Assembly (NCBI GenBank): GCA_030150585.1
Contig: JASLFM010000570.1
Span: 1-7,767, forward strand
Direction of reading: 5' to 3'
DNA length: 7,767 nucleotides
From: Acidovorax sp.
Lineage (GTDB): Bacteria > Pseudomonadota > Gammaproteobacteria > Burkholderiales > Burkholderiaceae_C
Within the stretch, counting starts at the first letter, position 1. Every line of letters begins with the position of its first letter. The notes beneath the pieces were generated by a model. It was given only the letters and a program-made list of their open reading frames with translations. It searched no databases and had not been told where the DNA came from. The position numbers were made by a program, and so were the translations under genes. Of the stretch, positions 1 through 6,663 are shown one piece after another.

Positions 1-1
1 C

Positions 2-106
2 ATCGGCAAGACCATCCACCCGCATCCCACGCTGGGCGAGAGCATCGGCATGGCGGCGGAGATCGCGCACGGCTCCTGCACGGACGTGCCGCCGCAGAAG
101 AAGTAA
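2..106 (+). CDS. lpdA: Dihydrolipoyl dehydrogenase, C-terminal end (partial)
   Basis: Only the last 34 codons and the TAA stop are present; the gene begins left of the window. The visible peptide contains H-P-H-P-T-L-G-E-S, the conserved C-terminal segment of dihydrolipoyl dehydrogenase (E3). Its His and Glu form the active-site acid/base pair contributed across the dimer interface. E3 is the FAD-dependent subunit that reoxidises dihydrolipoamide with NAD+ in the pyruvate and 2-oxoglutarate dehydrogenase complexes. The tail ending in V-P-P-Q-K-K fits betaproteobacterial LpdA; whether it belongs to the 2-oxoglutarate or the pyruvate complex cannot be told from this fragment. A rho-independent terminator follows 25 bases after the stop, so this is probably the last gene of its operon. 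Confidence 0.88.
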   Translation: MGKTIHPHPTLGESIGMAAEIAHGSCTDVPPQKK

Positions 107-131
107 GCCGGCCGGCTTGCACACCCCACCG

Positions 132-159
132 AAGGCAGCCCGGGGCTGCCTTTGTTTTT
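132..159 (+). terminator. Rho-independent terminator of lpdA
   Basis: A perfect 10-bp stem (AAGGCAGCCC paired with GGGCTGCCTT around one central G, 132-152) runs straight into a T-rich tract (TTTGTTTTT, 151-159). This is the classic intrinsic terminator layout just after the lpdA stop. The T-tract is also the left copy of the target duplication made by the insertion sequence starting at base 160, so the terminator still looks functional after the insertion. Confidence 0.85.
152..159. repeat. Target site duplication, left copy (8 bp)
   Basis: TTGTTTTT lies directly outside the left inverted repeat and is repeated exactly at 1199-1206 outside the right one. Eight bases is the duplication length known for the IS1595 family. 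It coincides with the terminator T-tract. Confidence 0.9.
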
Positions 160-184
160 GGCGCTGTTCGCGTTACGTATTGAT
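160..184 (+). repeat. Left terminal inverted repeat (IRL)
   Basis: It starts GGCGCTGTTCGCGTTA and matches the reverse complement of 1174-1198 over 25 bases with a single difference at base 176 (C here, A in the other end's complement). The match stops abruptly after base 184, which defines the inner edge. Confidence 0.9.
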
Positions 185-219
185 TTCGTCCATACTGTTG
201 TCCAGCAAGGGAGGCAGTG

Positions 220-1185
220 ATGCGACTCGACCACTTCCAGCGCGTTCTAGGCAAGATAGGAAACATGACCCTTGACCAGCTCAAAGAGTTGGCTCAGGCC
301 ATTGAACAACGACAAGCGGCCCTGGAGTCCTTCCGTGCGCTGGACGAGGCTCGCGGCCTCGTATGCTGCCGCCACTGCGGCAGTCTCTCGGTCGTCAAAA
401 ACGGCCGGGCTCATGGGTTGCAGCGGTATCTCTGCCGCGATTGCAGCCGCACATCCGGCGTCACAACGAATACGCCCTTGGCTCGCCTGCGTCGCAAGGA
501 ACGGCTGGCCGCTAATGCCGCCTGCATGGCATCTGGAATGACGGTTCGCGATACCGCTGCCGACACCGGTGTGGCGGTCTCCACCGCCTTCCGGTGGCGC
601 CATCGCTTCCTTACTGCCGTCGTGCCGCAGCAGCCCAAGGCTCTGGAGGGCTTATTGGAGGTGGACGAGACCTACTTTTTGCACTCCCGCAAAGGCGAGC
701 GGAATCTACCGCGCGAAGCCCGCAAGCGCGGGGGCAAAGCATCAAAGCGGGGACTCTCCAAGGAGCAGGTTCCCGTCCTCGTAGCCCGGGCCCGTGGCCA
801 GCAGCACACAGCTGACCGGGTTATGCCTGCCATGAACGGCAAAGAACTGGTGGCCACGCTCCGACCGCTGGTGCGTCCTGACCCCGTAGTGTGTTCCGTC
901 GGTAACTCGGCCTATTACGCGCTGCCGCGCGAACTGGGCGTCACGCTGAAGATGTTCAGCGCGTCCAAGCATGGCTCACCACAGAATCCCTCATTCCACG
1001 TCCAGACTGTCAACGGCTATCACTCACGCCTCAAGGGCTGGCTGAATTGCGAGTTGCGTGGCGTAGCCACCAAGTACCTGCCCAACTATTTGGCCTGGCA
1101 GCGGCTCCTGACATGGTTCAAAGACGGGATTTCGCCTGCGCAGTTCATCGCATCGGCCCTTGGTCGACAACTCATCAATACTTAA
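220..1185 (+). CDS. IS1595-family transposase, probably catalytically inactive
   Basis: A 321-residue DDE-type transposase that would cut and join the ends of its own insertion sequence. The ATG at 220 is preferred because AAGGGAGG (207-214) sits 5 bases before it; an in-frame GTG at 217 is only 2 bases from that site. A zinc ribbon occupies residues 50-75 (C50-x2-C53 and C72-x2-C75). A helix-turn-helix region follows at about 90-130, then the ISXO2-like catalytic domain. The first catalytic Asp is D149 in V-D-E-T-Y-F. The last motif is V-N-G-Y-H-S-R-L-K (N265, H268, K272), where the third active-site residue is Asn or His in some subgroups. The second Asp, expected in a C-S-D-G motif, is Val here (V227, codon GTC at 898-900), one base from GAC. 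Otherwise the frame is intact. The stop codon lies inside the right inverted repeat, usual for compact IS elements. Confidence 0.88.
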   Translation: MRLDHFQRVLGKIGNMTLDQLKELAQAIEQRQAALESFRALDEARGLVCCRHCGSLSVVKNGRAHGLQRYLCRDCSRTSGVTTNTPLARLRRKERLAANAACMASGMTVRDTAADTGVAVSTAFRWRHRFLTAVVPQQPKALEGLLEVDETYFLHSRKGERNLPREARKRGGKASKRGLSKEQVPVLVARARGQQHTADRVMPAMNGKELVATLRPLVRPDPVVCSVGNSAYYALPRELGVTLKMFSASKHGSPQNPSFHVQTVNGYHSRLKGWLNCELRGVATKYLPNYLAWQRLLTWFKDGISPAQFIASALGRQLINT

Positions 1186-1198
1186 CGCGAACAGCGCC
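1174..1198 (-). repeat. Right terminal inverted repeat (IRR)
   Basis: Reverse complement of the left end, 24 of 25 positions identical (difference at 1182). The transposase TAA stop at 1183-1185 lies within it. The 8-bp target duplication begins at the next base. Confidence 0.9.
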
Positions 1199-1206
1199 TT
1201 GTTTTT
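1199..1206. repeat. Target site duplication, right copy (8 bp)
   Basis: TTGTTTTT, identical to 152-159. The following T and Gs (1207 on) continue the ancestral sequence, so the uninterrupted terminator tail would have read TTTGTTTTTTGGGG. Confidence 0.9.
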
Positions 1207-1294
1207 TGGGGAAGGTTGAACAGCCGTTCACCGCCGCGGCGCAGGCAGCCGCTGGCCATGCCATGAATGCGGTGCGCCGGACGCCCCCAGATAC

Positions 1295-1321
1295 TTGCAA
1301 TATACCTTCGTGGTATATATT
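1295..1321 (+). promoter_or_regulatory. Putative promoter of the HipA-family gene
   Basis: TTGCAA (1295-1300) resembles a -35 box and TATATT (1316-1321) a -10 box, with a rather short 15-base spacer. This is a strikingly A+T-rich island in G+C-rich DNA immediately before the gene. Transcription from this -10 would begin around 1327-1331, at or within a few bases of the ATG at 1331. That fits the absence of any Shine-Dalgarno sequence there. Prediction by eye only. Confidence 0.5.
1300..1318. promoter_or_regulatory. Inverted repeat, probable operator for autoregulation
   Basis: ATATACC and GGTATAT form perfect 7-bp arms separated by TTCGT. The repeat fills the space between the putative -35 and -10 boxes, so a dimeric HTH protein bound here would block RNA polymerase. 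The encoded protein has an N-terminal HTH, which makes autorepression the simplest inference. A small mRNA hairpin role is unlikely because the repeat lies upstream of the predicted transcript start. Confidence 0.5.
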
Positions 1322-1330
1322 CAAATATCT

Positions 1331-2686
1331 ATGCAGAATTCCATTCAATCCCATGCCGAGCGCATCCGCATGCTGCTGCGCAGTGGCGTGCAAACCGCCA
1401 AATCGCTTGCGGCCGCGTTGGGTACCAGCCAGCCCACGGTGTCACGTGCGCTGGCGGTGCTGGGGGATGAGGTGGTGCGCATCGGTGCTGCCCGATCTAT
1501 TCAATATGCACTGCGCGATGCCTCCCGTGCCACGCTGCAGGCGCCGGTATACCGGGTCACTGCGCAGGGGCAGTTGCAGGAGTTGGGCGCGCTGGTGCCC
1601 GTCTGCGCCCAGGGCTTCGTGCTGCTGCGGGCCGATGGCGAGCGGCTCCACAGCGAGGGGCTGCCCTGGTGGATTTACGACATGCGCCCGCAGGGCTACC
1701 TGGGCCGCGCCTACAACCAGCGCCACGGCGCGCGGCTGGGGCTGCCGGAGCGCCTGGGCGACTGGAGCGACACGCACGTGGTGCGCGCGTTGCTGCTCCA
1801 GGGAGACGACCTGCCGGGCAACCTGCTTCTGGGCGCCGCCGCTCGCGAGCAGTTCGTGCATGCGCCGCCGCCCGTGCCCATCGCCGTGGCCGACAAGCCA
1901 CAGGCCTACGCGGAACGGGCCGCCGCTGCGGCGCGGGGCGATCTGCACGGCTCGTCCGCTGCGGGGGAGCAGCCCAAATTCACCGCCTATGCGGAGGTGG
2001 AGGGCGCCGCTGCGCATGTGATCGTCAAATTCTCGGCTGCCATGCCCGGTCCCGTGAGCGAACGCTGGCGCGACCTGCTGCTGGCCGAGCATGTGGCGCT
2101 GCAGGTGCTGGCCGGTGGTGGCGTGGCCGCCGCGCGCACAGCCGTCATCGACCAGGGCGCGCAGCGCTTTCTGGAAGTGCAGCGCTTCGACCGCGTGGGC
2201 GCCCTGGGCCGCCATGCCTTGCACTCGCTCGCGGCACTGGATGCGGAGTTTGGCGGCAGCGCGGGGCGCTGGCCTGAAGCGGCGCACGCCCTGGTCCGCG
2301 CACGGGCTATTGCGCCCGAGGCGTTCGAGGGGGCCTGCCTGCTCTGGGCCTTCGGCACGTTGATCGGCAACACCGACATGCACAGCGGCAATCTTTCTTT
2401 CCTGGCGGGGCCGGAGCACGGGCCGCCCTATGCGCTGGCGCCGGCCTATGACATGACTCCCATGGTGTTTGCGCCCACGGCCGGCGGCGACCTCCCCGAG
2501 CGGCCGCTGGACCCCGCCATTGGCGATCTGGTACCCGCGGCCACCTGGCGGCAGGCCTTGGCACTGGCGCAGCAGTTCATGCAACGCCTGGACGGGCAGC
2601 CCCTGAGCCGGGGCTTCGCGCCGTGCATGGCGGCGCTGCAGTCGCACCTGGCGCTGGCGGCACAGCGCATCGGGCGGCTGGCTTGA
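1331..2686 (+). CDS. yjjJ: HipA-family Ser/Thr kinase with N-terminal HTH (YjjJ type)
   Basis: A 451-residue protein, close to E. coli YjjJ (about 443). Residues 10-50 form a helix-turn-helix (core T22 to G45, with Q-P-T-V-S-R in the recognition helix). The rest is a HipA-type kinase. S209-A-A-G-E-Q-P-K216 aligns with the HipA segment S-V-A-G-A-Q-E-K, whose Ser150 is the autophosphorylation site. K233 in H-V-I-V-K-F is the likely ATP-binding lysine. D349-M-H-S-G-N354 is the catalytic loop, and D374 in A-Y-D-M-T-P the metal-binding Asp. All key residues are present, so an active kinase is expected. HipA kinases act in the cytoplasm as growth-arresting toxins; HipA itself phosphorylates glutamyl-tRNA synthetase, but the YjjJ substrate is not something I can state. 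No hipB-like antitoxin gene lies upstream. The ATG at 1331 was chosen because a TTG at 1295 would sit in the promoter. Confidence 0.85.
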   Translation: MQNSIQSHAERIRMLLRSGVQTAKSLAAALGTSQPTVSRALAVLGDEVVRIGAARSIQYALRDASRATLQAPVYRVTAQGQLQELGALVPVCAQGFVLLRADGERLHSEGLPWWIYDMRPQGYLGRAYNQRHGARLGLPERLGDWSDTHVVRALLLQGDDLPGNLLLGAAAREQFVHAPPPVPIAVADKPQAYAERAAAAARGDLHGSSAAGEQPKFTAYAEVEGAAAHVIVKFSAAMPGPVSERWRDLLLAEHVALQVLAGGGVAAARTAVIDQGAQRFLEVQRFDRVGALGRHALHSLAALDAEFGGSAGRWPEAAHALVRARAIAPEAFEGACLLWAFGTLIGNTDMHSGNLSFLAGPEHGPPYALAPAYDMTPMVFAPTAGGDLPERPLDPAIGDLVPAATWRQALALAQQFMQRLDGQPLSRGFAPCMAALQSHLALAAQRIGRLA

Positions 2687-2824
2687 TGGCCGCAGCGAAA
2701 GCGCCCATCCGTGTGTCCTGGCCGGGCCGCAACGTGGTCCATACTATCAACTTCATAGCCCTCTGCGCCCGCATTGAAAGGGCTGCACGGCTTTTTCGCT
2801 GAAAACCGCAAGGAGACTCACACC

Positions 2825-3790
2825 ATGTTCAAGAAAATCGGCTTCGCCGTGACCGCGTGCGTCCTCTCGGGCGCCGCGCTCGCGGCCTGGCCCGAGAAGC
2901 CCATCACGCTCGTCGTACCGTTCCCGCCCGGCCAGGCCACTGACATCTTCGCCCGCGCGCTGGCGGAACGGCTCGGCCCCCGCCTGGGCCAGGCCATCGT
3001 GGTGGACAACAAGGCGGGCGCGGGCAGCAACATCGGCTCCGAGCAGGTGGTGCGGGCCAAGCCCGACGGCTACACGCTGCTGGTGGCAGGCAGTGCCATG
3101 GCGGTGAACCAGACGCTGTACCGCAAGGTCAACTTCGACCCGCGCAAGGACCTGCAGGGCATCACGCTCATCGCCAAGGTGCCGCTGGTGTTCCTGGCGC
3201 ATCCGGGCAGCGGCATCAAGTCCATGCGCGACCTGGTGGGCAAGGCCCGCGCCGAGCCCGGCAAGCTGAGCTATGCGAGCGCGGGCATCGGCGGCACACA
3301 GCATCTGAGCGCCGAGATGGTCAAGGCCCGCGCGAAGATCGAGATCGAGCACATTCCCTACAAGGGCAGTGGCCCGGCGCAGGCCGACTTCATCGGTGGG
3401 CAAGTGCCGCTGATGGTGGATTCGGTGACAGCCGGGCTGGCCAACATCCAGGCCGGCAGGGCCGTTCCGCTGGGCGTCACTTCCAGCACGCGCTCGTCCC
3501 AATTGCCCGACGTGCCCACCATCGCCGAATCGGGCCTGCCCGAGTTCAAGGGCTTCGAGGCCGTGGGCTGGCTGGGTCTGATGGCGCCCAAGGGCACCCC
3601 GCAGGCCATCATCGACACGCTCAACCGCGAGGCGGTGGGCATTCTGCGCAGCGCGGACATGCAGAAGTTCATCCGCGACCGCGGCTCCGAGCCCACGCCC
3701 ACCACGCCGCAGGAGATGGACCAGTTCGTCGCCAGCGAGATCGTGGAGTGGGGCAAGGCGGTGAAGCAGTCCGGAGCGTCGGTCGACTGA
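2825..3790 (+). CDS. Bug/TctC-family periplasmic solute-binding protein
   Basis: A 321-residue protein, normal length for the family. The start at 2825 is set by AAGGAG (2810-2815) 9 bases upstream and by the signal peptide directly after it. Residues 1-20 carry K3-K4, a hydrophobic core and A-L-A followed by A-W-P-E-K-P-I, the usual mature N-terminus of Bug proteins after Sec export. Family hallmarks follow: V-P-F-P-P-G-Q-A-T-D-I-F-A-R (31-44), D-N-K-A-G-A-G-S-N-I-G (61-71), A-K-P-D-G-Y-T-L-L (78-86) and I-P-Y-K-G near residue 180. These proteins bind carboxylates or other small organic ligands in the periplasm, some for tripartite tricarboxylate transporters. The ligand cannot be deduced here. 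No TctA/TctB membrane genes are adjacent, typical of the expanded orphan Bug proteins in Comamonadaceae and Bordetella. I see no convincing promoter in the 138 bases upstream. Confidence 0.92.
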   Translation: MFKKIGFAVTACVLSGAALAAWPEKPITLVVPFPPGQATDIFARALAERLGPRLGQAIVVDNKAGAGSNIGSEQVVRAKPDGYTLLVAGSAMAVNQTLYRKVNFDPRKDLQGITLIAKVPLVFLAHPGSGIKSMRDLVGKARAEPGKLSYASAGIGGTQHLSAEMVKARAKIEIEHIPYKGSGPAQADFIGGQVPLMVDSVTAGLANIQAGRAVPLGVTSSTRSSQLPDVPTIAESGLPEFKGFEAVGWLGLMAPKGTPQAIIDTLNREAVGILRSADMQKFIRDRGSEPTPTTPQEMDQFVASEIVEWGKAVKQSGASVD

Positions 3791-3800
3791 GGCAGCCCAT

Positions 3801-3839
3801 GGCGCGCGGGGACGTCAGAACCCTGACGTGTCCCGCGCC
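3801..3839. terminator. Long hairpin between convergent genes, possible bidirectional terminator
   Basis: GGCGCGCGGGGACGTCAG (3801-3818) pairs with CTGACGTGTCCCGCGCC (3823-3839) around a 4-base loop. There are 7 perfect pairs next to the loop, then a mismatch and a bulge, then a G+C-rich base. The hairpin starts 10 bases after the solute-binding-protein stop and includes the dgt stop codon. Neither side has a T-tract, so intrinsic termination is uncertain; it may instead block polymerase or protect 3' ends. Confidence 0.4.
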
Positions 3840-5131
3840 AGCGCCAGCGCGTAGTTGTCGGTCATGCCGCCAATGAAGTCCAGTACTTCGAGAAAGGAGC
3901 GGTACTTGCCGCCGTCCGTGCGGGGCAGCCTGTCCAGCAGCTTCAGGATTCTTTTCTGCCGCTCGCTCAAGTCTTGCTGGCGGTAAAGGCCGTCGACCGC
4001 GGGAATGAACAAGTCCAGCAGATGGTGCAGGCAGGGATAGGCGCCTATTTCCTGCTTGATCTTGCCGGGGTGGGTGTAGATGCGTTCGCGGGCCAGTGCT
4101 TTGGAGGCTTGCAGCGATGCGGTGCAGCGGACGCTGGCGTCCTGGAAGAAGTCCGGGTGCCCGTATGCGCCTGCCATGATCGCGTCGTAGTGCTTCATGA
4201 ACTCGCTACTCGCGTGGTCCACGCAGTCTCCGATGAATTTGCTGCGCAGCGTCGCGCAGCGCTGCCTGGGGTCGGTGACGTGCGGGCTCAGGTGAAATTC
4301 CTGGAATTGTTCCTCGAACTCGCCCGCCGAGATGATGCCCATTTCCACCGCGTCCTCCAGGTCCAGCACCGAGTAGCAGATGTCGTCGGCCGCCTCCATC
4401 AGGTACGACAGCGGGTGCCTTGCCCAGCGGCTGTGCGGCTCCAGCTCCTGCAGGCCCAGCTCATGCGCCACGGCCTGGAAGTAGGGCAGTTCGGACTGGT
4501 AGACGTTGAACTTGCCCTTGGGGCCGGATTTTTCCGACGTCCAGGGGTATTTCAGCAGGGCGCCGATGCTGGCGCAGCTCAGGCGCATTCCGCCCATGCC
4601 GGCGTACATCTCGGTCGTGCATACGATGCGCAGGGCATGCGCGTTGCCCTCATAGGTCTGCAGGTCCTTGGCTTCGGCGGGCGCCAGGCCCTCCAGGTAG
4701 CGCTGGTTCCCGGGGCGCTGGAACCACTCGCGCAGCGCGTCCTCGCCCGTGTGGCCGAACGGCGGGTTGCCGATGTCGTGCGCCAGGCACGCCACCTGGA
4801 CGATGGCGCCGATGTCGTAGGGCGTGAACGGCTCGGGCAGCGTGCCGCGCGCCTTCAGCGCCTCGCCGACCTTGATGCCGATGCTGCGGCCCACGGCGGC
4901 CACCTCGACACTGTGCGTCAGGCGGTTATGGATGTGGTCGTTCTGCGCCAGCGGGTGCACCTGGGTCTTGCGGCCCAGGCGGCGGAAGGCCCGGGAGAAC
5001 ACGACCCGGTCATGGTCCTGCTGGTATTCGCTGCGGGTCTGATTGCTCTGCTGGTTGGACGACCGGTATGCGGAAATAGCCCCATCCTCTATCTTGAATT
5101 TCTTGGTGGACAGGAGACGGTTCCATTCCAT
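3815..5131 (-). CDS. dgt: Deoxyguanosinetriphosphate triphosphohydrolase (HD domain)
   Basis: A 438-residue HD-superfamily enzyme that hydrolyses dGTP to deoxyguanosine and triphosphate in the cytoplasm, trimming dNTP pools. The N-terminal stretch S-E-Y-Q-Q-D-H-D-R-V-V-F-S-R-A-F-R-R-L (34-52) is the dGTPase signature. Metal-binding residues are visible: H73 in L-T-H-S-V-E, H118-D119 in L-A-H-D-I-G-N-P-P-F-G-H, and D249/D250 in E-A-A-D-D-I-C-Y. The frame stays open upstream for 56 more codons, but ATG 5131 is preferred: the mRNA reads AAGGAA 5 bases before it, and M-E-W-N-R-L-L-S is the usual start of homologues. The gene is convergent with the solute-binding protein and divergent from the methyltransferase. 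Substrate preference in this subgroup (dGTP versus other dNTPs) is assumed from family naming. Confidence 0.92.
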   Translation of the reverse strand: MEWNRLLSTKKFKIEDGAISAYRSSNQQSNQTRSEYQQDHDRVVFSRAFRRLGRKTQVHPLAQNDHIHNRLTHSVEVAAVGRSIGIKVGEALKARGTLPEPFTPYDIGAIVQVACLAHDIGNPPFGHTGEDALREWFQRPGNQRYLEGLAPAEAKDLQTYEGNAHALRIVCTTEMYAGMGGMRLSCASIGALLKYPWTSEKSGPKGKFNVYQSELPYFQAVAHELGLQELEPHSRWARHPLSYLMEAADDICYSVLDLEDAVEMGIISAGEFEEQFQEFHLSPHVTDPRQRCATLRSKFIGDCVDHASSEFMKHYDAIMAGAYGHPDFFQDASVRCTASLQASKALARERIYTHPGKIKQEIGAYPCLHHLLDLFIPAVDGLYRQQDLSERQKRILKLLDRLPRTDGGKYRSFLEVLDFIGGMTDNYALALARDTSGF

Positions 5132-5158
5132 GCGGTTTCCTTGGGGTGAATAGGCGGG

Positions 5159-5164
5159 ATTGTA
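5159..5164 (-). promoter_or_regulatory. Possible -10 box of dgt
   Basis: On the minus strand this reads TACAAT, one base off consensus, about 27 bases before the dgt ATG. That would place transcription initiation some 20 bases upstream of the start codon, just before its AAGGAA ribosome site. No good -35 match is visible at 16-18 bases, so this is weak. Confidence 0.3.
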
Positions 5165-5180
5165 GGCCGGGGCATGCTTC

Positions 5181-5231
5181 ATAATTGATAGCTGCCAGCG
5201 CAGAATGGAAAGGCGCTGGAGGCCAAAAATA
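5181..5231. repeat. Hairpin-forming intergenic element, probable dispersed repeat of Comamonadaceae
   Basis: CCAGCGC (5195-5201) and GCGCTGG (5213-5219) are perfect 7-bp arms around an 11-base loop. They are flanked by an A+T-rich left part (ATAATTGATAGCTG) and a right part containing GGAGGCCAAAAATAC. The layout GATAGCTG-palindrome-GAGGCCAAAAAT resembles short intergenic repeats I remember from Acidovorax and relatives; that link is from memory, and only one copy is in this window. It lies between divergent dgt and the methyltransferase gene and would be in the 5' leader of the latter. Confidence 0.5.
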
Positions 5232-6132
5232 CTCCATCCCATGCAAGCCCTGCTCGACGCCATCGCTACCATGCCCCCGCCCACCGATGCCTGCCGCATC
5301 TTCCACGGCCGGGGCGGGTTGTACCCGGGGTGCGAGCAATGGACGCTCGATGCCTACCCGCCGGTCTTCGTGCTCACGAGCTTCGAACCTGCCAGCGACG
5401 AGGCACTGGCCGCCATCGGTGCCGCCTTGGAATCGCGCTGGGCCGAGGCCGCCCCGGGCCAGCCGTTGAACTGGGTCTACCAATGCCGGCACCACTCCAT
5501 CCGTGTGGAGGGCCGCAGCAGCGAGACGCGCCTGATGGCGGGCAGTGTGCCCGAGCCGCACGTGGTCAGCGAAAACGGCGCGCGCTTCCACGTGCACGTG
5601 CTCAAGGGGCAGAACCACGGCCTGTTTCTCGACATGGCCGAAGGGCGGCGCTGGGTGCGCGAGCACATCGCGCAAAGGGCTGCGCAGGGGCTCCGCCCCA
5701 AGGTGCTCAACCTGTTCGCCTACACCTGCGCCTTTTCGGTTGCCGCGCTGCAGGGCGGGGCGGGCCAGGTGGTCAACGTGGACATGGGCCGCGGCGCCAT
5801 CGCCACGGGGCAGCAGAACCACCGGCTCAATGGCCTGGGGGCCGGCGCCAGCTTCCTGGCGCACGACATCTTTTCGTCGTGGGGCAAGATCACGCGCGGC
5901 GGTCCTTACGACCTGGTGATCGCGGACCCGCCCAGCTACCAGAAGGGCAGCTTTGTTGCTACCAAGGACTATGCCCGCCTCATGCGCCGCCTGCCGGACC
6001 TGCTGGCACCCGGCGGCCATGCCCTGCTGTGCCTGAATGCGCCCGAGCTGGGCATGGCGTTCCTGCAGGACCCGATGCGGGAGTTGGTGCCCTCCCTGGC
6101 GTTCGTGGAGCGTGTGCCGAACCCGGCGGCGT

Positions 6133-6659
<527 letters not shown>

Positions 6660-6663
<4 letters not shown>

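Larger units (their letters stand above)
160..1198 (+). mobile_element. IS1595-family insertion sequence, complete, 1,039 bp
   Basis: The element is bounded by 25-bp terminal inverted repeats (160-184 and 1174-1198) that differ at one position, and by an exact 8-bp direct repeat outside them. It carries one transposase gene that fills almost the whole length. The family call rests on the transposase (N-terminal zinc ribbon, HTH and ISXO2-like DDE domain) and on the 8-bp duplication. I could not name the element, and the IS1595 subgroup is uncertain. The exact duplication points to a fairly recent insertion. The insertion site is the T-tract of the lpdA terminator, and the transposase reads in the same direction as lpdA and the downstream HipA-like gene. 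Confidence 0.9.

Noticed and set aside
217..219. GTG as the transposase start
   Set aside because: It is only 2 bases from the AAGGGAGG ribosome site; the ATG at 220 has a workable 5-base spacing.
1207..1290. A missing hipB-like antitoxin gene between the IS and the HipA-family gene
   Set aside because: Only about 120 bases lie there, with no open frame that has a ribosome site or HTH residues; the HTH is inside the kinase protein itself.
1295..1330. Upstream TTG start that would lengthen the HipA-family protein by 12 residues
   Set aside because: It coincides with the putative -35 box and operator and has no ribosome site; the ATG at 1331 starts directly before the HTH domain.
1442..2647. 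401-codon open frame antisense to the HipA-family gene
   Set aside because: A product of high G+C at third positions; the peptide is Arg/Gly/Gln-rich with no recognisable domain, while the plus-strand frame has clear kinase motifs.
2774..2824. Upstream TTG start of the solute-binding protein
   Set aside because: It would put 17 residues before a clear signal peptide, and the AAGGAG site points to the ATG at 2825.
3974..5149. 391-codon open frame antisense to dgt
   Set aside because: It lies opposite a well-supported HD-domain enzyme, has low-complexity Ala/Val/Arg/Leu composition, no ribosome site and no domain.
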